Of a stretch of DNA of 39,143 nt, positions 25,452 through 34,860 are shown piece after piece. The translations under genes and the position numbers were made by a program. Location: the NCBI GenBank assembly GCA_913061515.1, contig CAJXSF010000031.1, positions 1 to 39,143 of the forward strand, given 5' to 3'. This stretch comes from an uncultured Gammaproteobacteria bacterium (GTDB taxonomy: Bacteria > Pseudomonadota > Gammaproteobacteria > Pseudomonadales > Pseudohongiellaceae). Positions within the stretch are counted from its first letter, which is position 1. Each line of letters begins with the position of its first letter. Under the pieces are notes generated by a model. That model ran no database searches. It saw only the letters and a program-made list of their open reading frames with translations, and was not told the DNA's origin.

Positions 25452-26402
25452 ATGATCGCCCCGCAATCCCCTCAAGATGAAAAGCTTCGGCTTGAAAAGC
25501 TTCGCGCATTAAAACTTCTCGATACTGCCCCCGAAGAGCGATTCGATCGATTAACTCGGATGGCTAAGAGGCTGTTTCAGGTGGAAACAGCGGTAGTCAG
25601 CTTAGTTGACGAAGATCGACAATGGTTTAAATCTAAGGCCAGCGCTGAAGAACTGCCTGATGAAACGCCACGCGATGTGTCGTTCTGCGGGCATGCCATA
25701 CTGGGCGACGAGGTGTTTGTCGTCGAAGATGCGTGTGTTGACGAACGCTTCCAAGATAACCCCTTAGTCACTGCAGAATCCGGTATACGCTTTTATGCGG
25801 GGTTTCCTCTGCGCATCAACGATGGAAGTGCCTTAGGAACTCTATGCATTTTCGATAGCAAGCCGCGAAAGTTCAATGACGAAGACATGCAATTGCTTCG
25901 GGATCTTGGCGACATGGCGGAAAAAGAAATTGCCGCACTGCAGATGGCGACCTTGGATCCATTGACACTAATCTCTAACCGACGCGGTTTCACAGAATTG
26001 GCGCAATATGCTTTTAATGTCTCTAAGCGCAAAGCGCTTCCGGCCTCAGTTATCCTAATAGATATCAATAGGTTTAAACAGATTTCGGAAGAATTTGGGA
26101 GTTCTGAAGGCGAGCAAATTTTGGTGAAGATGGCTTCAATTTTGCGAGCAGTCTTTCGAGAGACCGATATATTTGGCCGTGTTGGTGACGATGAATTTGC
26201 CGTCTTTATGATGGAAAGCGATGATGATAGCACGAGAGACGCACTGCGTCGTTTGGAGCGGGCGGTCGAGAAGCTAGATATGGAAAAAGAGCGTGGCTAC
26301 GACATCGAATTCAGCGCCGGCTATGTAGTGGCCTCGCCTGGCACTATACAAACACTCGACGACCTTCTAGCGTTGGCCGACGAGCGGATGTATACAGTCT
26401 AG
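25452..26402 (+). CDS. GAF-domain protein with a degenerate GGDEF domain
   Basis: 316 residues: a GAF sensor (~20-160, with CGHAI and FYAGFPLR) and a GGDEF domain (~168-316). The Mg-binding Asp204 (LIDIN) is present, but other active-site features are lost. GGDEF reads GDDEF (245-249); the guanine-binding KxxND is KQISEE; YGHxxGD is FGSSEGE; and DxLTGxxNRR has Leu for Gly. The protein stops at ADERMYTV, lacking the usual YxAKxxGrN end. The inhibitory I-site RETD (236-239), five residues before the signature, is intact. It is therefore more likely a cyclic-di-GMP-binding sensor than a synthase (inference). It converges on the methyltransferase gene with 3 bases between stops. Confidence 0.87.
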   Translation: MIAPQSPQDEKLRLEKLRALKLLDTAPEERFDRLTRMAKRLFQVETAVVSLVDEDRQWFKSKASAEELPDETPRDVSFCGHAILGDEVFVVEDACVDERFQDNPLVTAESGIRFYAGFPLRINDGSALGTLCIFDSKPRKFNDEDMQLLRDLGDMAEKEIAALQMATLDPLTLISNRRGFTELAQYAFNVSKRKALPASVILIDINRFKQISEEFGSSEGEQILVKMASILRAVFRETDIFGRVGDDEFAVFMMESDDDSTRDALRRLERAVEKLDMEKERGYDIEFSAGYVVASPGTIQTLDDLLALADERMYTV

Positions 26403-26405
26403 AGC

Positions 26406-27176
26406 TTATTTTCTATAGCGCACTAGGAATTGGCTGGTCTTGCCTTGGATCTCGGGATCAAAAACGCCGATATCTAAAGGGTCATCAGGGTTTAGTAAAA
26501 GCTCAGAGGATGCCTCGAAAGTAAGGCCTGCACGCCTGGCCAAATCAGTCACAATAGATTCTGCAATGCGGTGTAATGTGCCCCCTGACTCTAAGCCCAT
26601 ACCGGCAGGCGAAATGTGGTCTGAGGCAATGAATACACCGCCGGGTTTAAGAACGCGAGCGATCTCTGCAAAAGTGGCGATAGGATCACCAAGTGAATTG
26701 CCATCGGGTAGAAAACCAATCTCGTGTGGGCCGAGTATCCATGTGACCATGTCGACAGAGCTGTCAGGAACGTCTAGTTCATCGAAATTGCTAATACTGA
26801 CGCGAACATTACTAAGCCGATTGTCTGCAGTTCGCTCGTCGATCCCATTGCCAACAAAGCGCATTAGACCTGGCGGATGTTGCAGTATGACATGCCCATT
26901 GCTGCCAACCGCACGACTTAATATTTCCGTGTAGTAACCGCCGCCAGCCTCTAATTCAAGTACGGTCATTCCACTGCGCAGGCCTGCAAAAGCTAGCACT
27001 TGTGCAGGTTTGCGTCGCGCGTCATCGGCAGCATCTGCGCTTGGCCGGTCGCGATGGGACAGGGCTTGCATGATATTGTTATCTTGGGCGATAGCCGAAG
27101 AACCAATAAGTGTGAGGACAGAAAAAATACCACTTAGAATGCTGAGTGGAATCGTAGAACCGCTGTTGTATTTCAT
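26406..27176 (-). CDS. Exported class I SAM-dependent methyltransferase
   Basis: 256 residues starting with a Sec signal (hydrophobic ~9-28, cleavage at AIA-Q). Motif I of the SAM-binding Rossmann fold is VLELEAGGGYYTEIL; a post-motif acidic residue is in NFDELDVPDSSVDMVTW; VLKPGGVFIASDH is motif IV/V. It resembles the predicted-methyltransferase group COG4798, in which signal peptides recur. The start at 27176 is chosen because GAGGG lies about 6 bases before it; longer starts at 27185 and 27227 lack that. How SAM would reach an exported enzyme is unclear. It is divergent from the CHASE-PAS-GGDEF gene and convergent with the GAF-GGDEF gene. Confidence 0.82.
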   Translation of the reverse strand: MKYNSGSTIPLSILSGIFSVLTLIGSSAIAQDNNIMQALSHRDRPSADAADDARRKPAQVLAFAGLRSGMTVLELEAGGGYYTEILSRAVGSNGHVILQHPPGLMRFVGNGIDERTADNRLSNVRVSISNFDELDVPDSSVDMVTWILGPHEIGFLPDGNSLGDPIATFAEIARVLKPGGVFIASDHISPAGMGLESGGTLHRIAESIVTDLARRAGLTFEASSELLLNPDDPLDIGVFDPEIQGKTSQFLVRYRK

Positions 27177-27432
27177 ATTGACCCTCATAGTGTGATGCAA
27201 GAGTTTGGCAGGTATCATTTTAGCCATCTTATAAAAATTAGATACTATTTCAATCTTAACAAATACATTTGATAATAGGTCTCATATGGGTGAGTTGCAC
27301 CTCCCATTTCAAGATTGAATAGCAATCCAATGATTGTGTGATGTTGTAAATGCATGATTTAATGGAATACGCATAGTTTTCCTGCAAAATAAAACTGTTG
27401 GAGTATCGTTTGAAAACTGGGTTTTTAAACAC

Positions 27433-29402
27433 ATGCATTTGAGATCAATATTGAAAAATGCATCGTTCGAGATCAAGCAAGTGCACGTCATAACCGTGGC
27501 GGTATTCCTTGTCACTCTGTTTTTCTCTCTTTTCGTCTCTAACAATAGCTTTAGAGTAAGCCAAGATATTCAAAATCAAGAATTCGAAATTCTCGCTTTA
27601 GACCTCGAACAAGAGATCCATGCCCGGATGCTTGCCTATGAACAGGTTTTGCATGCCACAAAGGGTTTGTTAGTAAGCGTAGGCAATGTCACTAGAGAAG
27701 AGTTTGCCATTTATTTTGATGCGCTCAATATCGATGAGCATTACCCAGGAATGCTTGGTTTGGGTTTATCGCTAAGCCTTACGCCCGATATGCTTGCTGA
27801 GCACATCGAATCTGTGAGGCGCGAAGGTTTTGCGCAATACAATGTAAACCCCGCGGGAGATCGAGATCTATACAGTGCCATCGTGTTTCTAGAGCCCTTC
27901 GAAGGAGTCAATCTCAACGCATTTGGGTTTGATATGTATTCAGAAGAAGTTCGTCGAGAAGCAATGCAGCGGTCTGTGAACGTCGCAGAGGCTGCTTTAT
28001 CTGGTCGAGTAAGTTTGGTACAGGATGTCGATAGAGGTGGTGTCGCAGGAACTCTGCTTTATCTGCCTGTGTTTAACAACGAACTACCCGGCAGCGAGCT
28101 TGAAGAAGGCGTGTATGGTTGGGTCTACAGCCCCTTTAGCATGGATATATTGATGCAGGGGCTTAGTTTTAGTGGTTTTGATTTGGTGAGCGTGAATATC
28201 TATGATGGTGCGCAGAGCATCAATGAAAATCTCCTTTTTAGCGCGCATGCCGATGTTGAGACAGATCGTGAGTCAGCCTTCACTTATCGCAATTCGCTCT
28301 CAATCGCAGGTAGATATGGACATTAGATATTCGCTCTAATATTGCTTTTGAACGCAGAACTGCAGCACTAGCACCGATCATCTATATTGTTTCTGGTGTC
28401 TTAATTAGTGGATTGCTAACGGCATTGGTTTGGGTGTTGGTGACAGGAAGAGAGCGAGCAAACCAGCGCGCTGAGGAGATCACCGAAGAGTTGCGCGATA
28501 CGGAGTACCGTTGGTCAGCTGCGTTACAAAGCGCCGGAGATGGAGTTTGGGATTGGAATTTTAAGACTAATCAATTTCTATTTTCTGATCAGACGAAAAT
28601 CATTTTGAAATATGAAGATGACGAGTTAGGCAATGACATCGATAATTGGCTAAAGATAATTCACCCAGAGGATGTTCACGGCACGGTACACGCCATGAAT
28701 GCATTAAGAATGGATGCGCGGCAGAATCTTCAACACGAGTTTAGGGTATTTGCTCGGGATGGCCGTTGTTGTTGGATCCTAATGAGGGGGGGCGCGGTGG
28801 TGAAATCGCGCGATGGTAAAACAATACGTGCCATTGGTACCTTTACCGATATTACCGATCGTAAAGCGGTCGAGGCACAGAACGAGTATTTTGCCTTGCA
28901 CGATGAATTAACTGGTTTGCCCAATCGAAGATCAGTCAACGAAGACTTAGAATCTTTGCGCGAAACTGCAGTACGTAAGAAGTTAAAGTTTGCATTGATG
29001 TTTATCGATTTAGATCATTTTAAAAAGATCAACGACACTTATGGGCACGCAGTCGGAGACAAAGTGCTGCGAATGGCTTCTGAACGTTTGGGCCAGAAAC
29101 TTCGGCTTACCGATATACTCGGGCGCTTTGGAGGTGATGAGTTTGTGGCGATCTTGAATGATATTCACAATGTCGATGATGTGACGCTTGTCGCCAATAA
29201 TATTATCGGAGCGATGTCCACACCATTAGTGTTAGGTGATGACGAAGTGCAGGTCACTCTTAGTATAGGAATTGCAATCTTTGATTACGAACGAGGTGAT
29301 TCGATAGCCGATTTGTTGCGAAGAGCCGATGCCGCACTATACGAAACAAAACACAGTGGTAGAAATGGATATACAGTTGGGGCAGATTATCAATTAGCTT
29401 AA
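27433..29402 (+). pseudogene. CHASE-PAS-GGDEF diguanylate cyclase, interrupted by a one-base frameshift
   Basis: The first frame (27433-28326) holds a membrane helix (~18-37) and a periplasmic CHASE domain (~60-290, ARMLAYEQVLHATKGLL and GMLGLGLS). It stops as AGRYGH. From 28317 the other frame continues WTLDIRSNIAFERR, a second membrane helix (APIIYIVSGVLISGLL), a PAS domain (about 28500-28870, ending GTFTDITDRK) and a canonical GGDEF domain: FIDLDHFKKINDTYGHAVGD, I-site RLTD, and GRFGGDEF. One missing base between 28314 and 28317 (AGR-x-WTLD) restores one 656-residue protein. The intact parts would sense a periplasmic ligand and make cyclic-di-GMP. As given, sensor and catalytic halves are separated. 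The ribosome-binding site is poor. Confidence 0.87.
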
Positions 29403-29719
29403 GCGTTATTTTCTTCGCATTGTTGTGCCCAAAATTTCTTGAATTTCTCGACTTGTTGCTCACGAGCGTCTGCATTGCTAGCAGGGACTTCAGAGTACGC
29501 TCTGTCGATCATTGGTTGCAATATATTTAGCAAGGCTGGGCGATCAAATAGCTCTTCGTTCGTCGTGTTAATTAGCAACATGATGTCGTAATTGACCTGT
29601 CTTTTCTGCATTATCTCTACGGCGAGTTCCTCTACGTCTGCGCACGTGACATTGCTAGTCTGTGCATTGACAGAGCTGGCTAAACACAACAGGGCTACCG
29701 CAGAAAAAATAGTCTTCAT
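29399..29719 (-). CDS. Small secreted protein, unknown function
   Basis: A 106-residue protein with a signal peptide (cleavage after VNA-Q at about residue 19). The mature part is mostly helical with two cysteines (C26 and C101) likely joined by a disulfide in the periplasm, and a charged C-terminal helix (REQQVEKFKKFWAQQCEEN). Its stop codon shares the TTAA with the stop of the GGDEF gene (4-base convergent overlap). AGAGAAGA before the ATG is a modest ribosome-binding site. I do not recognise the family. Confidence 0.75.
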   Translation of the reverse strand: MKTIFSAVALLCLASSVNAQTSNVTCADVEELAVEIMQKRQVNYDIMLLINTTNEELFDRPALLNILQPMIDRAYSEVPASNADAREQQVEKFKKFWAQQCEENNA

Positions 29720-29767
29720 GGTTCTTCTCTAGCTTTCTCAAGATTAAAACAGTTGAACAGTATGTTA

Positions 29768-29806
29768 AGAGCTCTCAGCGCTGCTGTGCGCAGCGCTGAG
29801 AGCTCT
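29768..29806. terminator. Perfect 17-bp hairpin after the second TonB-receptor gene
   Basis: 29768-29784 and 29790-29806 are perfectly complementary (17 bp, 5-base loop), 5 bases past the stop of the minus-strand TonB receptor gene. Each arm itself contains palindromes (AGAGCTCT and CAGCGCTG), so several folds are possible. There is no clear U-tract on either strand; it probably works as a bidirectional terminator or an mRNA 3'-end stabiliser. Confidence 0.65.
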
Positions 29807-29811
29807 AAGAC

Positions 29812-31881
29812 TTAAAAACGGATAGTAACACCGCCGTAAATATGACGCTCTGGTGCAGGCTCGTAGGCTCTGCCACCGAAAGCGTTTTTACGTACATTCG
29901 AGAAATAATCTTCGTCGAATAGATTGTTTACCCCAAAAAATGGCGCAACAGTGGTGCCGTTGAGATCGAAGGTGCTACCAACACGAAGTGTCGAAACGAT
30001 CGATGAGTCGACCTGTTCGGTATTCGCGTTGTCTGCATAAAACTCACCGACGTTTAGGGCGTCCAATACAACATAGGCGCCTTCTGGGTGTGTATATTTC
30101 AACTCAGCATAGAATTGATGCTCAGGGATGCCAGGCAATGTTTCACCTACAGCCGCTGGAGTGCCATCGAAGCTGGTGAATTTGAAATCAGAGAAGGTAT
30201 AGGCAACAGTTAAGCTCAATTGATCGGTAAGCTTCGCTTGTAACTGAGCTTCTAGCCCATCACGGTCGGTATCGGCGTTTTCGAAGAATGCACGGCTACC
30301 GATGTTTACCACGTTCGTGATTTCATTCTCAACGTCCATGCTGTACAGCGCTAGATCATAGAAGAGACGGTTGTCGATGACACTACCTTTCGCGCCAACT
30401 TCTACGCTTTTAGCTTTTTGTGGGTTTACATTATTGAAGCCACCAAGATTAACGTTAAGATCCTGTGCGGGGCTGCCTAGTTCAGTAAAAGTAGGAGTCT
30501 CGAAGGACGTGGCGTAATTCGTATAGAGGTTCAATGCAGGAGAGTGATTCCACATCAAGCCGATGGCAGGGCTGAACTCGTTATAGTCCAAGTCACCACT
30601 TTGATCGCCATTGGCTAAATATAAATCATCAACGGACATGTCGAGATTGTCGAATCGTCCACCAAAGCTAAGAATTAACGCTTCCGTCAATGCAGTCTCG
30701 TTGCGGAAGTACACGCCAACAGATTCCGCTTCTTCAACTTGGTTGAACGATATCGCGCCTTTCACCCCAGCGTTGTTGATAAAGCGTTGGCGATCGTCTG
30801 TTTGATAGTCCATATCGACACCGATGCTAAACACATTGGGCTTGCCCATTAGTGTATCGCTGAATGTGTAAAGACCACCAACACCAGAGAATGAACGTTG
30901 GTAAGCCACAACACCGTCATCCCCAACGAAAGGAATGTGCGAGCCAATAGGAAGGAAGCCGACGAAATCCTTCCGCATTGTGTAGGTGCGCAAAGTTAAG
31001 TCGTGCGCAGCTCCAAAGCTTTTCTTGTAGACAAGGCCTAGACGCTGTTGGTCAAAGGCTTCGCCTGAGTTAGAGCTTAGGTTGCGTGACCCAGCTGCGC
31101 TTCGGTCAGCGGCGATGTCGGCTAACGTCACGCCGCCTGGATCATTAGCTGTTGGGGAGTCGACGGCATTGATAATAGCAGTAAGGCTAGACGTGTCATC
31201 GATGTCGTAGATGAACTTGCTGTTAATGAGATTATGTTCGACTTCGGAGTGATCTCTGTAGCCGTCCATATCTAGTTTTGACACGTTCACTAAGTAGCCA
31301 AGACGGCCGGAAGTGCCACCTGCCTTTAACTGTATTTTCTGATGCCCGTACTCGCCTGCCATTAGTTTCGTTTCAACAAATGGTGTTGCCGTTGGCACTT
31401 CAGTTGTAAGGCTGATAACACCGCCCGAGGCTGTACCATACAAAGAGGCAGATGGGCCACGGATGACCTCGACGCTTTGTGCTGAACCCAAGTCTAGGTC
31501 GTCTGTGCCGCTTTGGCCGTCTGGCAATGTCATTGGGATGTCATCGGCAAATACCTTAATGCCACGCATACCGAAGTTAGCGCGTGAGCCGAACCCTCGA
31601 ATTGAGACACTGAGGTCTTGCGAGAAATTGTAACGGCTTTGCATAACTAAGCCTGGGATTGCGACTAGGGACTCGTCGAGCCCTAGTTCTTGACGTCCAA
31701 GCTGGATCGCATCTTTATTGACTAGGCTGATGGCCATTGGCACGCTGCTTAACACTTGCTCTGTTCGGGTGCCAACAATGACAATTTCATCAAGTGGTGA
31801 TTGCGCTTGGGCAATCGCCGATGTCGAACCTGCGGCCATTAGCAGGGGGATCAATACTCTTAGTTGACGACTCTTTGTCAC
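29812..31881 (-). CDS. TonB-dependent outer-membrane receptor
   Basis: A 689-residue outer-membrane receptor. Signal peptide ~1-25 (LLMAAGSTSAIAQ), TonB-box-like DEIVIVGTRTEQ, a plug with SIRGFGSRANFGMRGIKVFAD, GQSGTDDLDLGSAQ and VEVIRGPSASLYGTASGGVISL, then a barrel ending YGGVTIRF with the C-terminal Phe needed for BamA assembly. The start is a GTG at 31881: GGAGAA sits 7 bases before it and the signal peptide begins there. An ATG at 31962 would add 27 residues unlike a signal. The plug and length recall FecA/iron-complex receptors, but the ligand is not visible. Monocistronic; divergent from yehS. Confidence 0.92.
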   Translation of the reverse strand: MTKSRQLRVLIPLLMAAGSTSAIAQAQSPLDEIVIVGTRTEQVLSSVPMAISLVNKDAIQLGRQELGLDESLVAIPGLVMQSRYNFSQDLSVSIRGFGSRANFGMRGIKVFADDIPMTLPDGQSGTDDLDLGSAQSVEVIRGPSASLYGTASGGVISLTTEVPTATPFVETKLMAGEYGHQKIQLKAGGTSGRLGYLVNVSKLDMDGYRDHSEVEHNLINSKFIYDIDDTSSLTAIINAVDSPTANDPGGVTLADIAADRSAAGSRNLSSNSGEAFDQQRLGLVYKKSFGAAHDLTLRTYTMRKDFVGFLPIGSHIPFVGDDGVVAYQRSFSGVGGLYTFSDTLMGKPNVFSIGVDMDYQTDDRQRFINNAGVKGAISFNQVEEAESVGVYFRNETALTEALILSFGGRFDNLDMSVDDLYLANGDQSGDLDYNEFSPAIGLMWNHSPALNLYTNYATSFETPTFTELGSPAQDLNVNLGGFNNVNPQKAKSVEVGAKGSVIDNRLFYDLALYSMDVENEITNVVNIGSRAFFENADTDRDGLEAQLQAKLTDQLSLTVAYTFSDFKFTSFDGTPAAVGETLPGIPEHQFYAELKYTHPEGAYVVLDALNVGEFYADNANTEQVDSSIVSTLRVGSTFDLNGTTVAPFFGVNNLFDEDYFSNVRKNAFGGRAYEPAPERHIYGGVTIRF

Positions 31882-32172
31882 GATTTTTCTCCAGATCACG
31901 TTGTTTTTAGGGGTGTAGTGAATCACTAACGAATTAGGCGATTCGTATAAAACGTGCGCCACATACTACATCATTAAGGCGCTTATATGAACGGAATGTA
32001 GTTTGCTTACAAAATGGCACAATTACACAGACTCTTGATAGGGGTGCTTTTTGCTTGTTTCAAGAGAATATTGAGGTTTTATACGCGCTTAGATCTGTTT
32101 TCGGCTACTATATAAGGCAATTATTTGCTCTAATTCGCGCCCTCAATTCTAAACTCAAGGCAATGGCTATAT

Positions 32173-32709
32173 ATGAACCTCAACGACGTACTACGCCGAG
32201 TTCGCTTTATTTTCGATTTTAACGACAATCGCATGATTGAAATATTTGCGAGTGCCGATACGAAAGTGAGCCGCGAGCAGGTATGTGCATGGTTGAAAGC
32301 CGAGGACGCCGAAGGGTATCTTCCGATAGAAGATCGGGAAATGGCCTTATTTCTCAATGGCTTGATTAATGAGTTTCGAGGCAGGCGTGATGGCCCTCAG
32401 CCTGAGCCAGAAGACTCTTTAAGCAATAATATGGTGCTGATAAAGCTGCGTATTGCAATGAATATGCAGTCGGACGATGTGCAGGCCTTGTTAGAAGAAA
32501 CGGGCCTCAAATTTAGCAAACATGAGTTATCTGCCTTGTTTAGAAAGCCAGGCCATAAGCACTACCGAAACTGCGAAGATCAACTATTGAGAAATTTCTT
32601 GAAAGGGCTGCAACAACGCCAACATGCGGGTCTGGCTAAGCAAAGTGCGCCTGAGACTGTAACACCTGACAGTTCCAGCCCCGTTACCCCAAATCCGTGG
32701 GAGCGTTAA
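32173..32709 (+). CDS. yehS: YehS-family (DUF1456) protein
   Basis: 178 residues with two tandem DUF1456 repeats. Each begins with NDVLRRVRFIFDFND or NMVLIKLRIAMNMQSDD, followed by a small helical domain with REQVCAWLKAEDAEGY or KHELSALFRKPGHKHYRNC. The repeat ends in DxxxxxFLNGLI/LRNFLKGL. The C-terminal ~25 residues are a Pro/Ser/Thr tail. The family is widespread in Gammaproteobacteria and its molecular role is unknown. A small hairpin (CCGAA/TTCGG, 32711-32724) just after the stop may separate it from the convergent gene. Confidence 0.9.
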   Translation: MNLNDVLRRVRFIFDFNDNRMIEIFASADTKVSREQVCAWLKAEDAEGYLPIEDREMALFLNGLINEFRGRRDGPQPEPEDSLSNNMVLIKLRIAMNMQSDDVQALLEETGLKFSKHELSALFRKPGHKHYRNCEDQLLRNFLKGLQQRQHAGLAKQSAPETVTPDSSSPVTPNPWER

Positions 32710-32737
32710 CCCGAACGGATTCGGCTGTCAAAGTGCG

Positions 32738-33232
32738 CTAGCGCGGTGTCCAATAGAATACTTCCCAAGTATGCAGCGGTTCATTTTGTCCGCGAATAAT
32801 CTCGCCATCAAAGTCATAACGCATTGGCATATTATTATTGGCACCATAACTCTCTAAGTAGGGGATGCGTGCGTCTCCAAAGATCTCCGTCGCCTTCATT
32901 GCGAAAGTCTCATCTCCTACGCGAATATACCCATTGGGCTCAATTCTGGCTCTTTTCGCCCAGTAGCCGCCGTCAGGACGTGTCGCAGTAATAATGCCGC
33001 CTTCATCCGTAGAGTAAATCATGTTGACGACAAAGGGGGGAAAGCCGCCAGTTTTGATTTGCCCCACGCCACGACCATTGACGGTATTCCAATCACTAGG
33101 GGGAGGGGTGAGAGTGCCGCCGATGCGCACCCCCGCGGTGCGGGTGTAGGGAGCGGTAAACACATAATAGGTCACCGCGATAATCAAAATAGCGAGCAAC
33201 GCTAGAGAGATGTTCTTGTTTTTACTTGTCAT
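32738..33232 (-). CDS. Membrane-anchored protein of unknown function
   Basis: 164 residues: a short basic N-terminus (MTSKNKN), one membrane helix (~8-26) without a good cleavage site, then a ~135-residue extracytoplasmic domain. The domain has a Gly/Pro/Thr-rich start (GVRIGGTLTPPPSDWNTVNG) and beta-rich, aromatic sequence ending WEVFYWTPR. The middle part (GGYWAKRARIEPNGYIRVGDETF) is reminiscent of flavin/F420-type small beta-barrels, but I cannot assign it. AGGT precedes the ATG. It follows the SLC13 transporter gene on the same strand by 49 bases and may share its transcript. Confidence 0.72.
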   Translation of the reverse strand: MTSKNKNISLALLAILIIAVTYYVFTAPYTRTAGVRIGGTLTPPPSDWNTVNGRGVGQIKTGGFPPFVVNMIYSTDEGGIITATRPDGGYWAKRARIEPNGYIRVGDETFAMKATEIFGDARIPYLESYGANNNMPMRYDFDGEIIRGQNEPLHTWEVFYWTPR

Positions 33233-33281
33233 GATTTGACCTGCTTAGAATTATAATTATTGATCAAATCTGATTATGAGC

Positions 33282-34814
33282 TTAGAACGAATCTCCTGTA
33301 AATGCGGCGGGAACAGAAAATAGATCGAGCCCCCACAGCGCTGGCATCACATAATAAACCACCATCACGATAAGGCTCGCGGCAATGATGTTCATGATAA
33401 AGCCTGTTTTCACCATTTCTATAATGCGCAATTTTTCGGTTGCGAAGATGATCGCATTAGGCGGCGTGCCAACCGGTAGCATAAACGCGCAATTGGCAGC
33501 CATCGCACACGGAACCATGAGCGCGAATGGATGAATGTTCAGCGCCAAGGCGAGCGAAGCCACTACTGGAATGATCATTGTTGCTGTGGCGGTATTGGAG
33601 GTGATTTCAGTTAAGAAGAGAATCAATAGGGTTGCACATGCAATGATGACTAACATGTGCAAGCTTTCTAAGACAGTGAGCTGGTCGCCGATCCAAGTCG
33701 CCAGACCAGTCTCTCTAAACCCTGCGGCAATGGCGAGCCCGCCGCCGAAAAGAAGCAAAATGCCCCAAGGGATTTCTTTGGAATCTTTCCAGTCGAGTAC
33801 TCGTCCATCGGTCTGACTACGCGTGGGAATGATAAATAGTGATACGGCAGCTAACACGGCGATCATGCCATCACGGATCTCAGGTACTAGGTCCGACCAG
33901 ATAAAGCCGCGGGTAATCCAAAGAAAGGCCGCAGAGGCAAATACAATCGCCACGGCGCTCTCTTCGAAGGAAATTTTTCCTAATGCCTGGCGCTCACTTT
34001 GAATGAAAGACTTACCACCGGGTATGCCTTTAATTTTCATGCGAAAGGCAATTCGGCCAAGGTATACCCATGCGATGGCGAGCAATACACACACGACAGG
34101 CACGCCTATCAGCATCCAACTGGCAAAGCTGATTTCTACGCCAAACAGTTCGCGAGCCTGGGCTGCCAAGATGATATTCGGCGGGGTGCCAATTAGGGTG
34201 CCCATACCGCCGATGGTGCCGGCATAACCGACGGCAAAAAGTAGCGCTTTTTCAAAGACGGGGATGTCTTTGGCCTCTGGCGTGTTTTTCAATGCACCGC
34301 CCACTTGCGCTGTGATGGCTAGTGCCATAGGCACCATCATCATGACTGAGGCCGTGTTAGACACCCACATTGATAGGAACGCGGTTGCAAGCATAAAGCC
34401 AAGCAATATGCCCTGTGTACTCGTGCCAACGAAGGCGATGATGGCCAAGGCCATACGCTTGTGAAGATTCCACTTCTCCATAGCGGTGGCGATAAAAAAG
34501 CCGCCGAGAAATAGAAACACGATGTCATCGCCATAGGCTGAGGTCGTTGTGCCGCTATTTAGTGCGCCTGTTATTGGCAGGAGAAACAAAGGCAGCAACG
34601 AGGTTGCGGGTATTGGAATGGCCTCTGTGATCCACCAAATTGCCACCCACACAGTCGTAGCCAAAACCGCTTTTGCTTGAAAACTCAAGCCTTCTGCCGA
34701 GAAAAAGACAAGGATCAGAACAAACAACGCCGGGCCGAGAAATAAGCCGATGAGTTGTGGTTTTGAATAGGAGCTGATTATGGCGTTTTCTTCAGTTTGA
34801 GCGTGATTCGACAT
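33282..34814 (-). CDS. SLC13/DASS-family anion:sodium symporter (dicarboxylate type)
   Basis: A 510-residue inner-membrane transporter importing di/tricarboxylates or similar anions with Na+. The two family-defining Ser-Asn-Thr hairpin motifs are present (SNTASVMM at ~152 and SNTATATM at ~406). So are both repeat motifs GTPPN (~209 and later VGTPPNAIIFA), and AIPIPATSLLPL in the N-terminal half. The length and two-fold repeat match VcINDY/SdcS. The cargo could be succinate, malate or citrate, or sulfate; SNT plus the GTPPN pairs favour carboxylates. It is first of a possible two-gene unit with the anchored hypothetical; the SGNH hydrolase gene lies 46 bases upstream on the same strand. Confidence 0.92.
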   Translation of the reverse strand: MSNHAQTEENAIISSYSKPQLIGLFLGPALFVLILVFFSAEGLSFQAKAVLATTVWVAIWWITEAIPIPATSLLPLFLLPITGALNSGTTTSAYGDDIVFLFLGGFFIATAMEKWNLHKRMALAIIAFVGTSTQGILLGFMLATAFLSMWVSNTASVMMMVPMALAITAQVGGALKNTPEAKDIPVFEKALLFAVGYAGTIGGMGTLIGTPPNIILAAQARELFGVEISFASWMLIGVPVVCVLLAIAWVYLGRIAFRMKIKGIPGGKSFIQSERQALGKISFEESAVAIVFASAAFLWITRGFIWSDLVPEIRDGMIAVLAAVSLFIIPTRSQTDGRVLDWKDSKEIPWGILLLFGGGLAIAAGFRETGLATWIGDQLTVLESLHMLVIIACATLLILFLTEITSNTATATMIIPVVASLALALNIHPFALMVPCAMAANCAFMLPVGTPPNAIIFATEKLRIIEMVKTGFIMNIIAASLIVMVVYYVMPALWGLDLFSVPAAFTGDSF

Positions 34815-34860
34815 TGTGATCTTCTAATATTTATTTATCATGGCCGCGCGAAAATGGCTG

